This document shows, piece by piece, positions 51,531-63,160 of a stretch of DNA of 64,000 bases. The position numbers were made by a program, and so were the translations under genes. Origin of the DNA: Amoebidium appalachense. Taxonomy: Eukaryota > Ichthyosporea. The notes under the pieces were generated by a model. That model was not told the origin of the DNA, made no database searches, and saw nothing but the letters and a program-made list of their open reading frames with translations. Each line of letters begins with the position of its first letter. The first letter of the stretch is position 1. The stretch lies in the NCBI GenBank assembly GCA_963693365.1, contig CAVNZM010000018.1:1364001-1428000 (forward strand). The letters run 5' to 3'.

Positions 51531-52740
51531 GGCACAGGTCCAACAGTACACTTGGCCACCTGTGTGCACTACGCTGTGACTATTGGAACCAATTGATCTG
51601 GGCTTGTCAGTCGGATTCAAGGGGATAACACAGTTGGGTTGGATAGGATAGCTTTGCTTAACGTTCGTCACATGGGATTGTAGACATGTTTCTTGATGTT
51701 ATGGTGATACCGGTATGATACGCAGTTTCCCATACCTTCTCCTATATTCCTGCATAACACTCACGACCAGAGCACCTTTGTATACGTAAGCACACAAAAC
51801 AACCGTTTACGTAAATAGAGTTAATTTTAAATTACAAGAAACATTGGATTGTAGACATGATAGGACATGGTCCTGATAATAAAGACCTACCACTAAGGCT
51901 GCAAGCACGAGAGCGTCCATCCGTGTCAGTGCCTTGAGGCAAACGAGTTGACCACCACGGGATTGTGTGTGTTTTTGACAATATGTGTTACTGGCCGCTC
52001 TTTCTTTGTGCATGTGAACACCCGTCATGCATACACATCCAAAACGACGCAGGCACATGCACTTCCGCGAATCCAGCTGTGTGTTCTATTTCTTGTTGTT
52101 TAGCTTCTGAATCAAGAGGCACAGACGTACGGTCGATCCCCACTGAGTGTACTATCCTTAGCACCCCCCTCCCCCCCCCCCCCCCCCCCCCCGCCCCCCC
52201 CAAAAAATAAAAAATAATAAAAAAATAATAAAACTAAATACAAGTAATAAAAACACACAACCAACCCCCCCCCCCCCCCCAAGAAAATAAAAAACTAAAA
52301 AATAGAATAACAATTTAAATAATAAAAAAACACGCACAAACACACCCCGGCCGCAGTGAACTAACCTATGTGATGTCTGGCATCTTTTCACACGTGTATG
52401 AACCCTTAATCGCCTGGCCTTAAGTGCAAGCAGTGCATTAATTGCGGGCCTCATATATGGCGAAGCATATATGGCCTCAGATGGATAATGCAGCGGCAGC
52501 CCCCCCCCCCCCCCCCCCCCCCTCCACAGTATACACACACACTATAGTGCACCCCTACCCCACCCCACCTACGCACCCCTGGGCCCGCCTCAACCCCCGC
52601 CATTGTCCCCCGTAGGCCTTCCCTTTCTCCCTTTAAAAAGAACTTCTGGCATATCATAGTAAATAAACACATGCACCCAACACAATAATACAATCAATAG
52701 CTTCCAAAAAAACCACGAACGTAGGGCCCACTCCCATATC
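51001..52740. other. Intergenic, one weak exon candidate
   Basis: An open stretch with normal composition at 51190-51356 (plus: FTVSMTGGATDTRSQGKPLW, then HKKKDILDRRL; minus also open) might be an exon, but strand and splice sites are unclear. Repeats: G tract of 51 bases (51479-51529), C tracts (52180-52198, 52266-52280, 52500-52522). Confidence 0.4.
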
Positions 52741-52936
52741 AGTGTACTAATACCAGGTTGTGTGTGCACATACACAATTCAAGGTCCACATGTGGCACGA
52801 GCTCGAGCTGGATTATCATGTTTGTCATGGATCTCCGAAGTGCACTCACATATGTAATGTGTGTGACGTGCACGCATGTTTGTGTATGCATGTGTTTGAG
52901 CCGTGGTGTGTGCCTTTCATGTGTGGGCCCGGTGGG

Positions 52937-52979
<43 letters not shown>

Positions 52980-54003
52980 GCAAGCCAGTACAACGTGGCA
53001 AACGTGAACCCCCGGCCCATCCCCCTCCTGGCCCCTCCCCCCATCCTTTCCCAACGAGCACCAGCATCCCCCCCCCCGTCCCCCCCCCCCCCCCCCCCCC
53101 CTCCCCCTCCCACTCCTTCGATTTATGTATATGTGACTCCACAGAAAGTTTCTTATTAGATATGCAAAAAACAAAATATAGTACACAAATATCTCGTTGG
53201 AGTCTCTTATTCGTGGTTGCTGACACTTTGTGCACGGGAGGTTGCAGAACGGGCTAACCGGGCGGGGAGGGGGGGATGGGGGGAAGGAGGGGGGGGGGGG
53301 GGGGGGTTGCTGTGAATGTATGTCGGAGGGGGGGGTGTGGAGGAGGATATCGAGATTGGTGATGAGTACCCACGACATACACTCACACTTGTGTACTATA
53401 TTTTGTGTATGCATATCTGGTATGTGTGCCGGTGTGCGCGGGCCATGTCATTAGCAATCTTTGTGTTTTAATTACTATGGCATGTGGGCACAACGGATTT
53501 GCCACGAATCGTGGCACTGTGTGTGTGGTGTGTGCGTGACATTTCCCGATGTTTTTTACCGCCCTCCTTTGGGGGGGAGGGGGGAATGGGTTCGGAGGAG
53601 GGGAGGGGAGAAGGCATGATATCTAAACTTCGCTGGCAGTTCCCAATCGCATGGGGGTGCAAACGTCGGAATTCTAGGTATTTCATATGCCTTGCGCACT
53701 AGGCAATGCATGCCATGTGCTAAGATCTGCTGTTGCAAAAGAGATTTAAGAGAAGGCTTACAGCCGAGAGTAATATACTAGCATCTTTGAGTTTGGGTAG
53801 CCCCACGGCCACCCAATCTTACCTCCCCCCCCCCCCCCCCCCCCCCCCCCCCACCCCCCCCCACACACACACATAAACAAATACACACAAACCACAACAA
53901 CAACCGAGGGATTGCAGGGGAGCATGTACAGCTGCAGGTTGTTGCATTTGAAGTTACGGGGTATGTGACGGTGGGTATGTCACGGTGGAAAATTTAAGTT
54001 GCA
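52741..54003. other. Intergenic with long homopolymers
   Basis: G tract of about 40 bases (52939-52978), C tracts (53081-53101, 53826-53851), G tract (53290-53307). No supported gene. Confidence 0.6.
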
Positions 54004-54960
54004 TATTTTATCCCACTTGAAATCATCGCGCGCAGGACACTTACAGCCTCAAAGGAGCCACCGTCTCCTTATACACACTAATGTACAATGTAACACTGTA
54101 AGAGGTTCCATTATTAGTCGCTAATACACCACTAATGGTCCAACATATTCACCGTGTTTTGTAAGGGGGGGGGGGGGGGGGGGGGGGGGAGGGGGGGGGG
54201 GAGGGGGGGGGGGGGGGGGGGGGGGGTGGCATTCATGGTGCTGTTTCGGAGTGGTAGGGGTAGAAGTGATAGTGCTGGTGTTTTGGGGAAGGGGATTTTT
54301 TTTGGGGGGGGGGGGGGGGGGGGGGGGGGGGTGGGATCAAAGAGGCCCATGAGATAGTCCGTACATGAGATGTACATGTTACTGAGCCACGTTCTGGTGG
54401 AGCCATGGGTATGTGTGTGGAGATTTTATTCCATATTTTATGCTTCTAAGCCGTTTAAAATTCACGCGGCCAGGACACTTCAGCCGCAAAGGAGCCACCG
54501 TCTCCCAATACACACCAATGTACAATGTACTAAGAGGTTCCTTTATTAATCGCTAACACTGACAACACTCATTGTCAAACATATCCGTAAAATTTAACCC
54601 GGGGCAGCACCCCAGTCTTGTGAGTGGGTCAGGTACGTGATTCGTACGTAGGGGAGGGGGGAACAGAGAGAGACAGGGGTGGCATTTCATGGTGGTGTTA
54701 CGGGCGGTAGGGCTAGAAGTGATAGTGCTGGTGTTTTTTTTTTTTTTTTTTTTTTTTGGGGGGGGGGGGGGGGGGGAGGGGGGAGCAGGGGTACCGGCGG
54801 TAGCAGCATATCAGGGTGGTGTTATGGGTTGGATGGGGTGGTGGTGGTGGCGTTGGGATTTGGGGGGGGGGGGAGGAATCAAAGAGCCCTGTGAGATCGT
54901 CCGCTCTGACATAGAGATAGTCATTTTACTCAGCCACATGATAGTGCCACATGAAGTGGG
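54004..54960. repeat. Tandem duplication of about 450 bp
   Basis: Unit 1 (about 54005-54435) and unit 2 (about 54436-54960) share, in order: CAGGACACTTACAGCC/CAGGACACTTCAGCC, AAAGGAGCCACCGTCTCC, CAATGTACAATGTA, AAGAGGTTCC, GTGGCATTCATGGTG, TAGAAGTGATAGTGCTGGTG, a T/G tract, ATCAAAGAG and GAGCCAC/CAGCCAC. Copies are diverged and differ in G-tract length. Confidence 0.8.
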
Positions 54961-55106
54961 GGAACTATGCTTGTTCATGCAGTGAATATTTGTTTGTTTT
55001 CCGTTACATTGGGTAAGAAATACAGGGGCATTGATCAGTCAGTCGGGCCAAGCGCTACGTGTCACATGCCTGCCACATCAAGAAGAAATCATACTAAACG
55101 GATTGC

Positions 55107-55150
<44 letters not shown>

Positions 55151-55182
55151 ACCACCACCACCACCATGCTAAACGGATTGCT

Positions 55183-55233
<51 letters not shown>

Positions 55234-55544
55234 GAAAGACACAAAGTAGGGAGACCACACATTATAAGCTGCATCGTACAGTATAGTTATGATTAGAACT
55301 TTCATAGAACTTACGATACATCTCGAGGCAAAAAAAGTTCATCATCCAAAAATGAAAAACCCCCTATGTACCACCACTCCACCCAGAAAAAGGGAGGGGA
55401 GGGGGGGGGGGCATCTTTGTAAACGAATATATTGGGTTGGCTTAAACATAGTAGCCATTCTTACATATTCTAGAAGAACATGCACGCTAAAAGTCTAACC
55501 AGGCAGAAAACTCTGTCTACACCACAGCCGCTGGGTCTGACATG
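54961..55544. other. Intergenic with paired poly-C repeats
   Basis: CTAAACGGATTGCAACC plus C39 (55109-55150) is followed by CCACCA repeats and a second CTAAACGGATTGCTACC plus C35 (55183-55218). No gene seen. Confidence 0.65.
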
Positions 55545-56203
55545 TTAGGCTGCAAGCAGTACTATGCGAGGTTTAGCAAACTTTGCGTTGATGAAATCAT
55601 TAATTGCCTTACGCGACGCAGGATATGGCCCACAAACGGCCTGAAATCTATCATCGAGTAGAATAACACAAAAAAACAGGTTGCCGTGCACATGCGGACG
55701 ATCGTGAAAAGGTGGAATTCCCGTTATAAGCAGGTGGCGCCATTTTGGTTGCCTCACACCCAGCAGGTCATACCACGCCTGAGCCAGAGATGTCTGCATG
55801 CCGCTGGATGTGACGCTGTTCACGTGATTAAACCATGTGCCCAAAGTCAGACGGGTCCCAAGGTGTTGGTATGCGGTGCACCATGGTGCCCTGTGGTCTA
55901 GGGAAGCGCAGATGCCACATGCAGCGGGCTTCCGCCTTGTAGCCACGACATGGGACCCATAGCTGTCGTTGTTGCACCGCGAGCTCCCAGGCCTGTGTGG
56001 AAGAAGTTTAAGAGCAGCAGGTTTCCTGGAGGGCGTGGGTGCATGCTTGCCACTGAAGGGGAGATTGCAAGAGGATAGCATTATATGCTTATTATACAAA
56101 GCACTTGTGATGTATGCGCGCACTTGTGTTTGTGTGTGTGTGCGTGTGTGTGTGTGTGTGTGTGCTGGTGTGTGTGTGTGTGTGTGTGTGTGTGTCTGCG
56201 TGT

Positions 56204-56241
<38 letters not shown>

Positions 56242-56284
56242 CGTTTGTACGTGCGTGTGTGTGTATGTGTGTGTGTCTGTGTCT

Positions 56285-56326
<42 letters not shown>

Positions 56327-56400
56327 CACGGTGTGTGCGCGCGTGTGTGTGTGTACCGGGGGTGTACACGTGTGTGTTTGTGTGTGTGTGTTTGTGTGTA

Positions 56401-56444
<44 letters not shown>

Positions 56445-56724
56445 CGTGTGCTTGTGTCTGTGTGTGTGTATGTGTGTGTGGGGGGGAGGGGGTGGGGGGA
56501 GGGGGGGGGGATGGAGCAGAGACATGTGGGGGTGGGAAAGGGCGGCCATGGGAAAAAAATACAAGAAAATGCATGAAAACGTAAATGGTGTACAAGGTAT
56601 GCCTTAATGTATGTATACGGGACAGCATAGGTATGCACATGCGTGTAGGTGGGTGGATGAATATTGCTGCGGGTGTGTGTGCGTGCGTGGTGGCTTGCGT
56701 GTTGATGGTGGGGTGTGTGTGTGT

Positions 56725-56755
<31 letters not shown>

Positions 56756-58869
56756 GAGCATACTCTTGAGACTTCGCATCACACTTTTTGGAGACATCAG
56801 CGACCCGCTTTCGAACACCCTCGATGCTGGTAGACGAGTTAATCCTGTGCACATACTGAACGGCCGATTTGGAATGCTTGGCAACATCCTGATCGACATG
56901 GAAGATGCACCGAAAAAGCTGGGCATGCGGAAATACGGCGCGTATGGTCTCCTCTGTCCCATAAAAGGTATCCGATTAGAAAGGGGCCGTAGCAGATGTT
57001 GAAACACTAACCACATAACGTGCATAGAAAACCTCCTTCTTCCCCCCCCCCCCCCTTCCCCCCCCCCCCCCCCCCCCCCCCTGTTGCTCCGGGTACACAA
57101 CGGAACACAGAAGAACGCCGGTTGTTAGACATGACCCATTTTACAAATTACCACCCGCTTCCAGCTCCAAGCTCCAAGTCGTAAGAAAACACTATTACAA
57201 ACACACATGCACACAAGAAAACATATGCAGACTCACAAAACAGACATGCACACACAGATAGATAGACAGCGTGACAGACACAGACACACACACACAAACA
57301 TAACATCACTCCGTCACCCAAGTACAAACACACCTATATACACAAGTGGTGAAATACTTGTTTGCATGCACACATACACAAACACAAACACAGAACATGC
57401 AGGCAACCCACGCACGCACACACACTCACAACCTCAAACACACACACATACACGCACGCACGCACGCCCACCCGCCCGCCCACCCGCCCGTCCACCCGCA
57501 TGCACGCACGCACAGAACGCATAAGCACGTACATACAAATGCACACACCCACACTCTCGCACACAGATGCAAGTAGGAACACATACACATATGTTCACGC
57601 ACACAGGCGCACAGATGCATACGGACACGCACACAGGCGCACACACATGGTAGACTCACACACAATCACACGTGCACACACACATGCAGACGCACGCACA
57701 AACACAGGATCACTCACACATGCACACACGAGCACACGCGCGAACACACACAGTAAGCACAATCACACTGCAATCATGGCATGGTTGCCATACCTTTGAC
57801 CAGGTTGTCCGCCATCACAGCCTGCACGAGGTTTGTCATGTCTGGCCCCCCATCCTCGGCCATCATATCCACCAACCCCCTTAACATATTTCCATATGCA
57901 GCATTGGTCTCCTGCGCAAAAAAACAGAAGGCCAGAGCCTGCAGGCGACCATTGGCGTCGAGGGCATATGGATTGAGCATGGGGAATCCAAACTCAGTGA
58001 TACCGTGCTTGGCATCGAGGTGCAGGCAGAGAGCGCTGTACAAATGCACCTTCTGCCGTCCAGTCATGAACATAAACCCCTCGATTGCGTTCTGCTGATT
58101 GGTAAAAACTTTAAATGAGAAATGGTCCCCTTCCGCCTTCAGTTTTGTCAAATCGTTGACGATTGACTGGGCCTCACTGCGCATGCGCACGGGATCATCA
58201 AGGGTACTCGCCTCCATCTGCGCATTGACCTCCCTGTTTGCGCGTACCCGAATTTTTTTGAAAAATTCGGAGTCCATTTCCCCGTCGTACATGTGTTGAT
58301 AGGGTAGAAGGATATCCCTGTAGAAACCACAAAACCCAACGTCATAAGCAATATTACCATGTAATGGAACCAACGGAAATATTGACACAAAGGTAGAGCG
58401 CAATGCAAAGTGTTGTTATCCCAAATATGGATACGAATATCCATGATCTAGAAAGACCCCCCCCCCCCCCCCCCCCCTTCCTCTTCTCTCCCCCCGGCGC
58501 GTCCGCCCTTTCTATCATCCGTCCTCCATCCCTTAATAAGGCCTTCCCATCTATAATGCACAATACCTGTGGGTTTTGTGAAATGTACGAATTCTTCCCA
58601 GAGAGTTTACATAAATAGTGATATACTTGCAAACTTTCATGGATATTCTTGAGATACACGAAAAATTCGGTTTTTCATGGATATTCTTGAGACGGCAGCC
58701 GAAGGTTTTTTTTAGCTCTTCAAGTTAATAGCATACACATATACACACATATAATATAATCATTGGGGGGGGGGGGGGGGGTCCTGGATGTTGCCATCAA
58801 GCCAGTAAACCCCTACAAATCAATGACCCCCATCACTACACCCCTTACCCGGCACCACCACCACCACCA

Positions 58870-58908
<39 letters not shown>

Positions 58909-60231
58909 CACACACACATACACACACACATAGACACACACACACATACACCAACCCCCCCCCCCCCCCCCAAAAAAAAAAAAAAAAAAAAAAAAACATA
59001 CAAAACACAAACGGACACGCACTCACTCACACACAAACAAAAAGCACAAACGGGTACAGGTCGACCCCAAACAGATGCACTTAGTACTAGACCAGACCAA
59101 CAGAACGAGTCTAACGGAGCAGCGGTAGTGCTTCAAACACCTCTCTACACGCACTCCCCCCCCCCCCCCCCCCCCCCTTCCATCCCCTCCTTGCTCTCTG
59201 AAAGCATTGTTACCTCCGTAGGATCCTTCTTTGCACCACCCCCACCGGCCCCAGGGTCATCTCAACCGCTTACCACCTGCCCGACACCCACCCACACCAC
59301 ACTACAAAAAAACTCACGCGAAATTGACAAATAATGGGCCGTGGGGAGGGAGGGGAGGGGGTGGGGGGTGGGGGGGGGGGAGTGAAACCGGCTCCACGCA
59401 AGAGGAGGAGTAAGCGGAGGGGGGCCGGGGAGAGAGAGGAGGAGGAAGATGCCTCAGTAAGGCGGCTGTCAGAGTGTTACACGAGGCGAGTATGCGTAGA
59501 GTGGCTTGGACATCTGTAGGCACACTTGCGTAAAAACCATCGACAAGTTGGCCACTCTGACGGAGCTTCGCGCTCAAGGCGATGGTGGACTCAGTGCCCA
59601 ACCGGCACATGCCCGTGTGCTCCAGAGCGCACTTTGTAATTTCCCATTTCCCAGTGCTCTCGCCATTGACCAACGTAGGTTTCGCGATAACTGACCACTT
59701 ACAACGGTGATCCTTCTGTACTGATTTTGATCCATATATGCAACCAAACTGAACCATTTCGCGCCCCTCCTTGGTTTCTGTGCGTGGTTTTACGGCAAAA
59801 ACCATGCTCGGATTGGTGGGATGTAGAGCATGAGTTTTCCCATGTCGCTCAAAACTGGGTAGGTCGTTGAACTCCTGATTGAGGTACAAAATACTCTGGT
59901 CTATTGGGACAGCGTATGTCTGCGGTGCACGTGTAAGAGGTTCTTCGCCATCCTCAGACTCAGAGTCCCACGCAATTTGAAGCTCGTCTCCCCTATGTGT
60001 AAGGACCCGAGTTCGCACATTTGCACAACTATATAAAAAAAAAAGTGCACAACCTGCTGCCTTTTTAGACTTACCAAAAGTCGCGTTGGGTGCCATTTTG
60101 TTGCCACTAGTTGGGACGAAACGGCACACTGGTTTCACGTACACCATAAACTCTGCGCGCCACTGCCATGTTGTGTGGTCGTTTCTGCCTAGTGGCTTAC
60201 GTTGGCGCCTGAAATAAGGTGTACCAATCAT
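55545..60231 (-). CDS. MULE (Mutator-like) transposase-derived gene, multi-exon
   Basis: Minus strand. Exon A (about 60231/60096 to 59483) has an acidic stretch and a FAR1/MULE-type zinc cluster (RCKWSVIAKP, KWEITKCALEHTGMC), then VDGFYASVPTDVQATLRI. Exon B (58317-57794) has the MULE core: YSALCLHLDAKHGITEFGFP with the first Asp, LQALAFCFFAQETNAAYG, VMADN with the second. Exon C (56953-56764): RAVFPHAQLFRCIFHVDQDV. Exon D (about 56057-55545): a CCHC knuckle (CGICASLDHRAPWC) and a unique C-terminus. Junction phases agree (2, 1, 2), with acceptors CTACAG, GGGACAG and CCTTCAG and donors GTGTAA, GTATGG, GTATGC. The region expected to hold the third catalytic Glu is not seen between C and D, so it may be a domesticated gene or a decayed element. 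The start is uncertain; a 46-base intron near 60030-60080 is possible. Inverted termini were not found. Confidence 0.7.
56100..56760. repeat. TG-rich array in a MULE-gene intron
   Basis: Imperfect TG/TGCG arrays (56120-56480), G-rich (56480-56510), a short unique stretch, then (TG)n plus G tract (56713-56756) next to the donor of exon C. Confidence 0.85.
57020..57790. repeat. C tracts and CA/CACG arrays in a MULE-gene intron
   Basis: C tracts 57043-57080, then CACA, CACG and CCCGCC sequence up to 57760. It ends next to the donor of exon B. Confidence 0.8.
58318..59482. other. Intron of the MULE-derived gene
   Basis: Contains C tracts (58459-58476, 58957-58970, 59157-59177), G tract 58765-58781, (CA)n 58870-58903 and an A run (58971-58996). 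A direct repeat TTTTCATGGATATTCTTGAGA occurs near 58635 and 58671. Confidence 0.6.
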
Positions 60232-60239
60232 TTGCAAGT

Positions 60240-61465
60240 AGTTTGGACTATATAACTATGTTCATTGGTTGTAGCTCAGGTGTAAGTGTAGGCGGCGGGC
60301 TAGGTAAGAACCGGTGCGGTTCAGAAGTGAACTCGATCATTCTGGGTCGAACAAAGAAATTCTCAAAGGTTCGGGTCAAAACTGAAATGATCTTCCTACG
60401 ATCACCTTCCTTACGTTGCGAAAACTTACGTAAGCTGACACCTTTCGTTGATTCGCCATAAGTCATGCATGATCAAAAAACGCTGTTAAATGCTTGTGAT
60501 TGGCTGAGGTGAGGACGTAAGGGCAATGATTGGCCGTGAAGAGAGCGCTTTTAAAGATTGGGATAAAATGGGTTTAAAATGTATATCACATTTGTAGATC
60601 GCCGTAACGCATAGTTTAGAATATAGAAAAGAGACACACAACAGATTAATAAACACCTCTTTGTTTTAAACCTGGTTATAACCTTACAATACTACTGGAT
60701 GGTTCTATACCCTAGGTGTTCCACTCGATCCGAGACTGGTTTGCCACGACACCTCGAGCCCAGAGCCCCATGACACAAGCGCATGACGTCACCCCATCAC
60801 TAATTGGTCTTCCCATCAGAGTCTACTACAAGGACCGGTTCGGGCCACCGTTCTACCATGACCCAGCCCAAACAAGAATGATCTTATCACGTATCTCAAG
60901 CATGTATAAAAAGTGTGTAAACCCCCCCCAAGCATGTATGTCGATATAATAAACTGGGGCATAAGCTCCGCATGCAGATAGCGGCGCGGGTGTGGATCAG
61001 AGATAACACCAGAAATAGGGGTGCTCTTTTGTCGTTCCGTATTTGGGCTTCATAGCTTACTATATATTAGAGATAGCTTATGCTTTTTTTTGACAACAAA
61101 ATAAACCGGATATATGTTCATGATCATGCAATCGATGACACCAAAGCATGCACGCTGCGCGCATACACTGTCATTCATATATATGCTAATGTTCAGCCCC
61201 TGAAATGCCCAAACCTTTAAATTGAAAAACACAAAAATTTTCATTTGGGGGGGGTAAGTACACAAGCAAGTACTCCCTTCACTCGGCATGAAGTTGGCAA
61301 AGGAATCAAAACGCTGCCGCGTATATCTATCCCTTTCATACGGGCCGGTTCAGTAGTCACGGGTATACTACCGTGCAGAGACCCAAATCGTTTTAGCGAT
61401 CCGATTAGGTAGCTTTTTGGCCCGAAAGTCACTTTCCAAATTGGGAGCGATAACGATTTTCATTG
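60240..61465. other. Intergenic, possible promoter of the MULE gene
   Basis: Two inverted-CCAAT-type motifs (TGTGATTGGCTG about 60497, AATGATTGGCCG about 60526) lie upstream of the MULE gene. A 72-aa minus ATG frame (60466-60248) is of unknown status. The rest (60560-61465) is AT-rich without a supported gene. Confidence 0.45.
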
Positions 61466-61496
61466 GACAAAAGTTTCAGATCATACTATATAAGGC
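61462..61496 (+). promoter_or_regulatory. Promoter (CCAAT and TATA) of the 61.7-kb gene
   Basis: TCATTGGACA (about 61461) and ACTATATAAGGCAGC (about 61485), some 240 bases before the ATG at 61734. Confidence 0.55.
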
Positions 61497-61598
61497 AGCT
61501 GCGCATGGATCTAAAGGTCACTTTTTGGGGCTAACAAGGGTTCAGCGTGTAGAACGGCGAGCCGGGCCGGGTCCGGACCCGCGCCGCCAACAGCACAA

Positions 61599-61640
<42 letters not shown>

Positions 61641-61733
61641 CAAGGCTCCACCGTCCTTCGAACCCTGCCCGGTGGGTTCACACCAGTTTTTTTTTTTTTT
61701 TACACCCACGCGGACAGCACACACAATACAACC

Positions 61734-62902
61734 ATGGCTACTCTTTTCAAAAGCTTAGTGAGGCCAGCCTGCACGTCTATTGGCGGCTCTCCAGCGTTTG
61801 CGAAACATGGTGGCTGGATGACCAGGTATGACTTTGGAGTTTAGAAATTTGCTTTAATATATGGGGTTAGGAAAGGTTAATTTTTGCTGCAAACTGCTAT
61901 GCGTTCTTAGGAATGGGTGCAAGCTTTTCCAAGCTCTCGGCCAAGCCACAAAGGGGGAGGGGGGGGGAGGAGGGAGGGGGCGGAGGGGGGCAAGGGGAAG
62001 GGGGGGCGGGGCAGAGGGAGGGAGGAAGGGGGGAGGAGGGGAGGGGGTGGGGGTGGGGGTGGGTGGGGTAATTGAAGGTGTGTGTGTGTGGGGGGGGGGG
62101 GAGAAGGGGAGAGGAGGGATATAAGGTAATAGTATAGTATTTGTTTGTTTGTAACTGTTGTTTGAGAAAGAGGGAGGAAGTAACGAGGATCGAACGAACT
62201 AGTAAGAGGCAAGAGGCAAGTGCGTTCATGTTAGATAGGAGTCCTGGAGAGATCCTTCTAGTGTATGTCGCGGTTCTACAGCTGTGTAAAGCGGGCAGGG
62301 GGGAGGGTCGAGGGGATGGAGGGGAAGTTTGGGGGGCGGGGAGGGGGGAGGGGGGGGAGTGGGGGGGGGGGGGGGGGAAGGGGGAGAAAGGGAGCTGATT
62401 TATGAAAACCTCTGTTGAAAAGAATAGTTGAAACGGAAAGAATCAGGGGCAAGAAAGGAGTGGCGGGTTTTTGTATCGGTCGGTCATGGGCTATATTAAT
62501 ACTAAAAGAGAGACGCAGAGGGATTCGTAAGTCCAATCACTCGCAAATCCTGTCCCCCCTCCCCCCACCTCCCCCCTCCCCCCCGCCCCCTGCCCTCCCC
62601 CTCTTGCATACATCCCAAGTCCTTCCCATTTCCTCCAAGTCCCAGCTCCCTTCCCATGGCTCTCCCTCCCTCCTCCCCGCCCCTCCCCCCCCCCCCCCGG
62701 GCGTCACCTTCCCCCTTCTCCCTTTCCCCTTCCGCTCATCCCCGAAGCGTTCTTGTTCGCCTCCATCCCCCCCCCCCCCCCCCCATCCCCCCCCCCCCCT
62801 TTCTCCCGCTTCCCCCCCCCCTTTTTCCTCGTCTTCTCCCCAGCGTGTACAAACATCTGTTGTGCACATTCTGCAATTCAAAATCCACCTTGGTTGCTTA
62901 CC

Positions 62903-62995
<93 letters not shown>

Positions 62996-63160
62996 AGGGC
63001 GCTATACGGAACCGACAAATATTCACCCGGGGTAAGTGTTCTTTTCCTTTTCTGTTCTTTTGCTCTGTGTTTTCTGCCTGTTCCTTTGCATGGGCCACTT
63101 CTTTTTAGGCCAAATCATTGTACAAAGAGCTTACTTTTGTGCCCATCCTTCACAAACACA
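61734..63160 (+). CDS. Small spliced gene, probable mitochondrial protein, 5' part
   Basis: Exon 1 starts ACCATGG at 61734 and ends 61825 (donor ACCAG/GTATGA). Exon 2 is 62998-63031 (acceptor ACACAG at the end of a (CA)n array, donor GTAAGT). Exon 3 starts at 63109 (acceptor CTTTTTAG). Phases agree: exon 1 ends with two bases of a codon, exon 2 completes Arg and ends in phase 0, exon 3 continues AKSLYKELTFVPILHK. The N-terminus (MATLFKSLVRPAC) is basic, amphipathic and free of acidic residues, like a mitochondrial targeting peptide; exon 2 gives ALYGTDKYSPG. The family is not recognised. The 3' end of exon 3 and later exons are unclear or outside the window. Confidence 0.5.
61826..62997. other. 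Intron with G-, C- and CA-tracts
   Basis: G-rich (61955-62105, 62290-62390), C-rich (62550-62830) and (CA)n of about 88 bases (62904-62991) ending at the acceptor of exon 2. Confidence 0.6.

Noticed and set aside
60248-60466. 72-aa minus-strand ATG frame as first exon of the MULE gene
   Set aside because: A strong GTAAGT donor lies inside it, but the resulting phase does not fit the next acceptor at 60208; left open as unproven.
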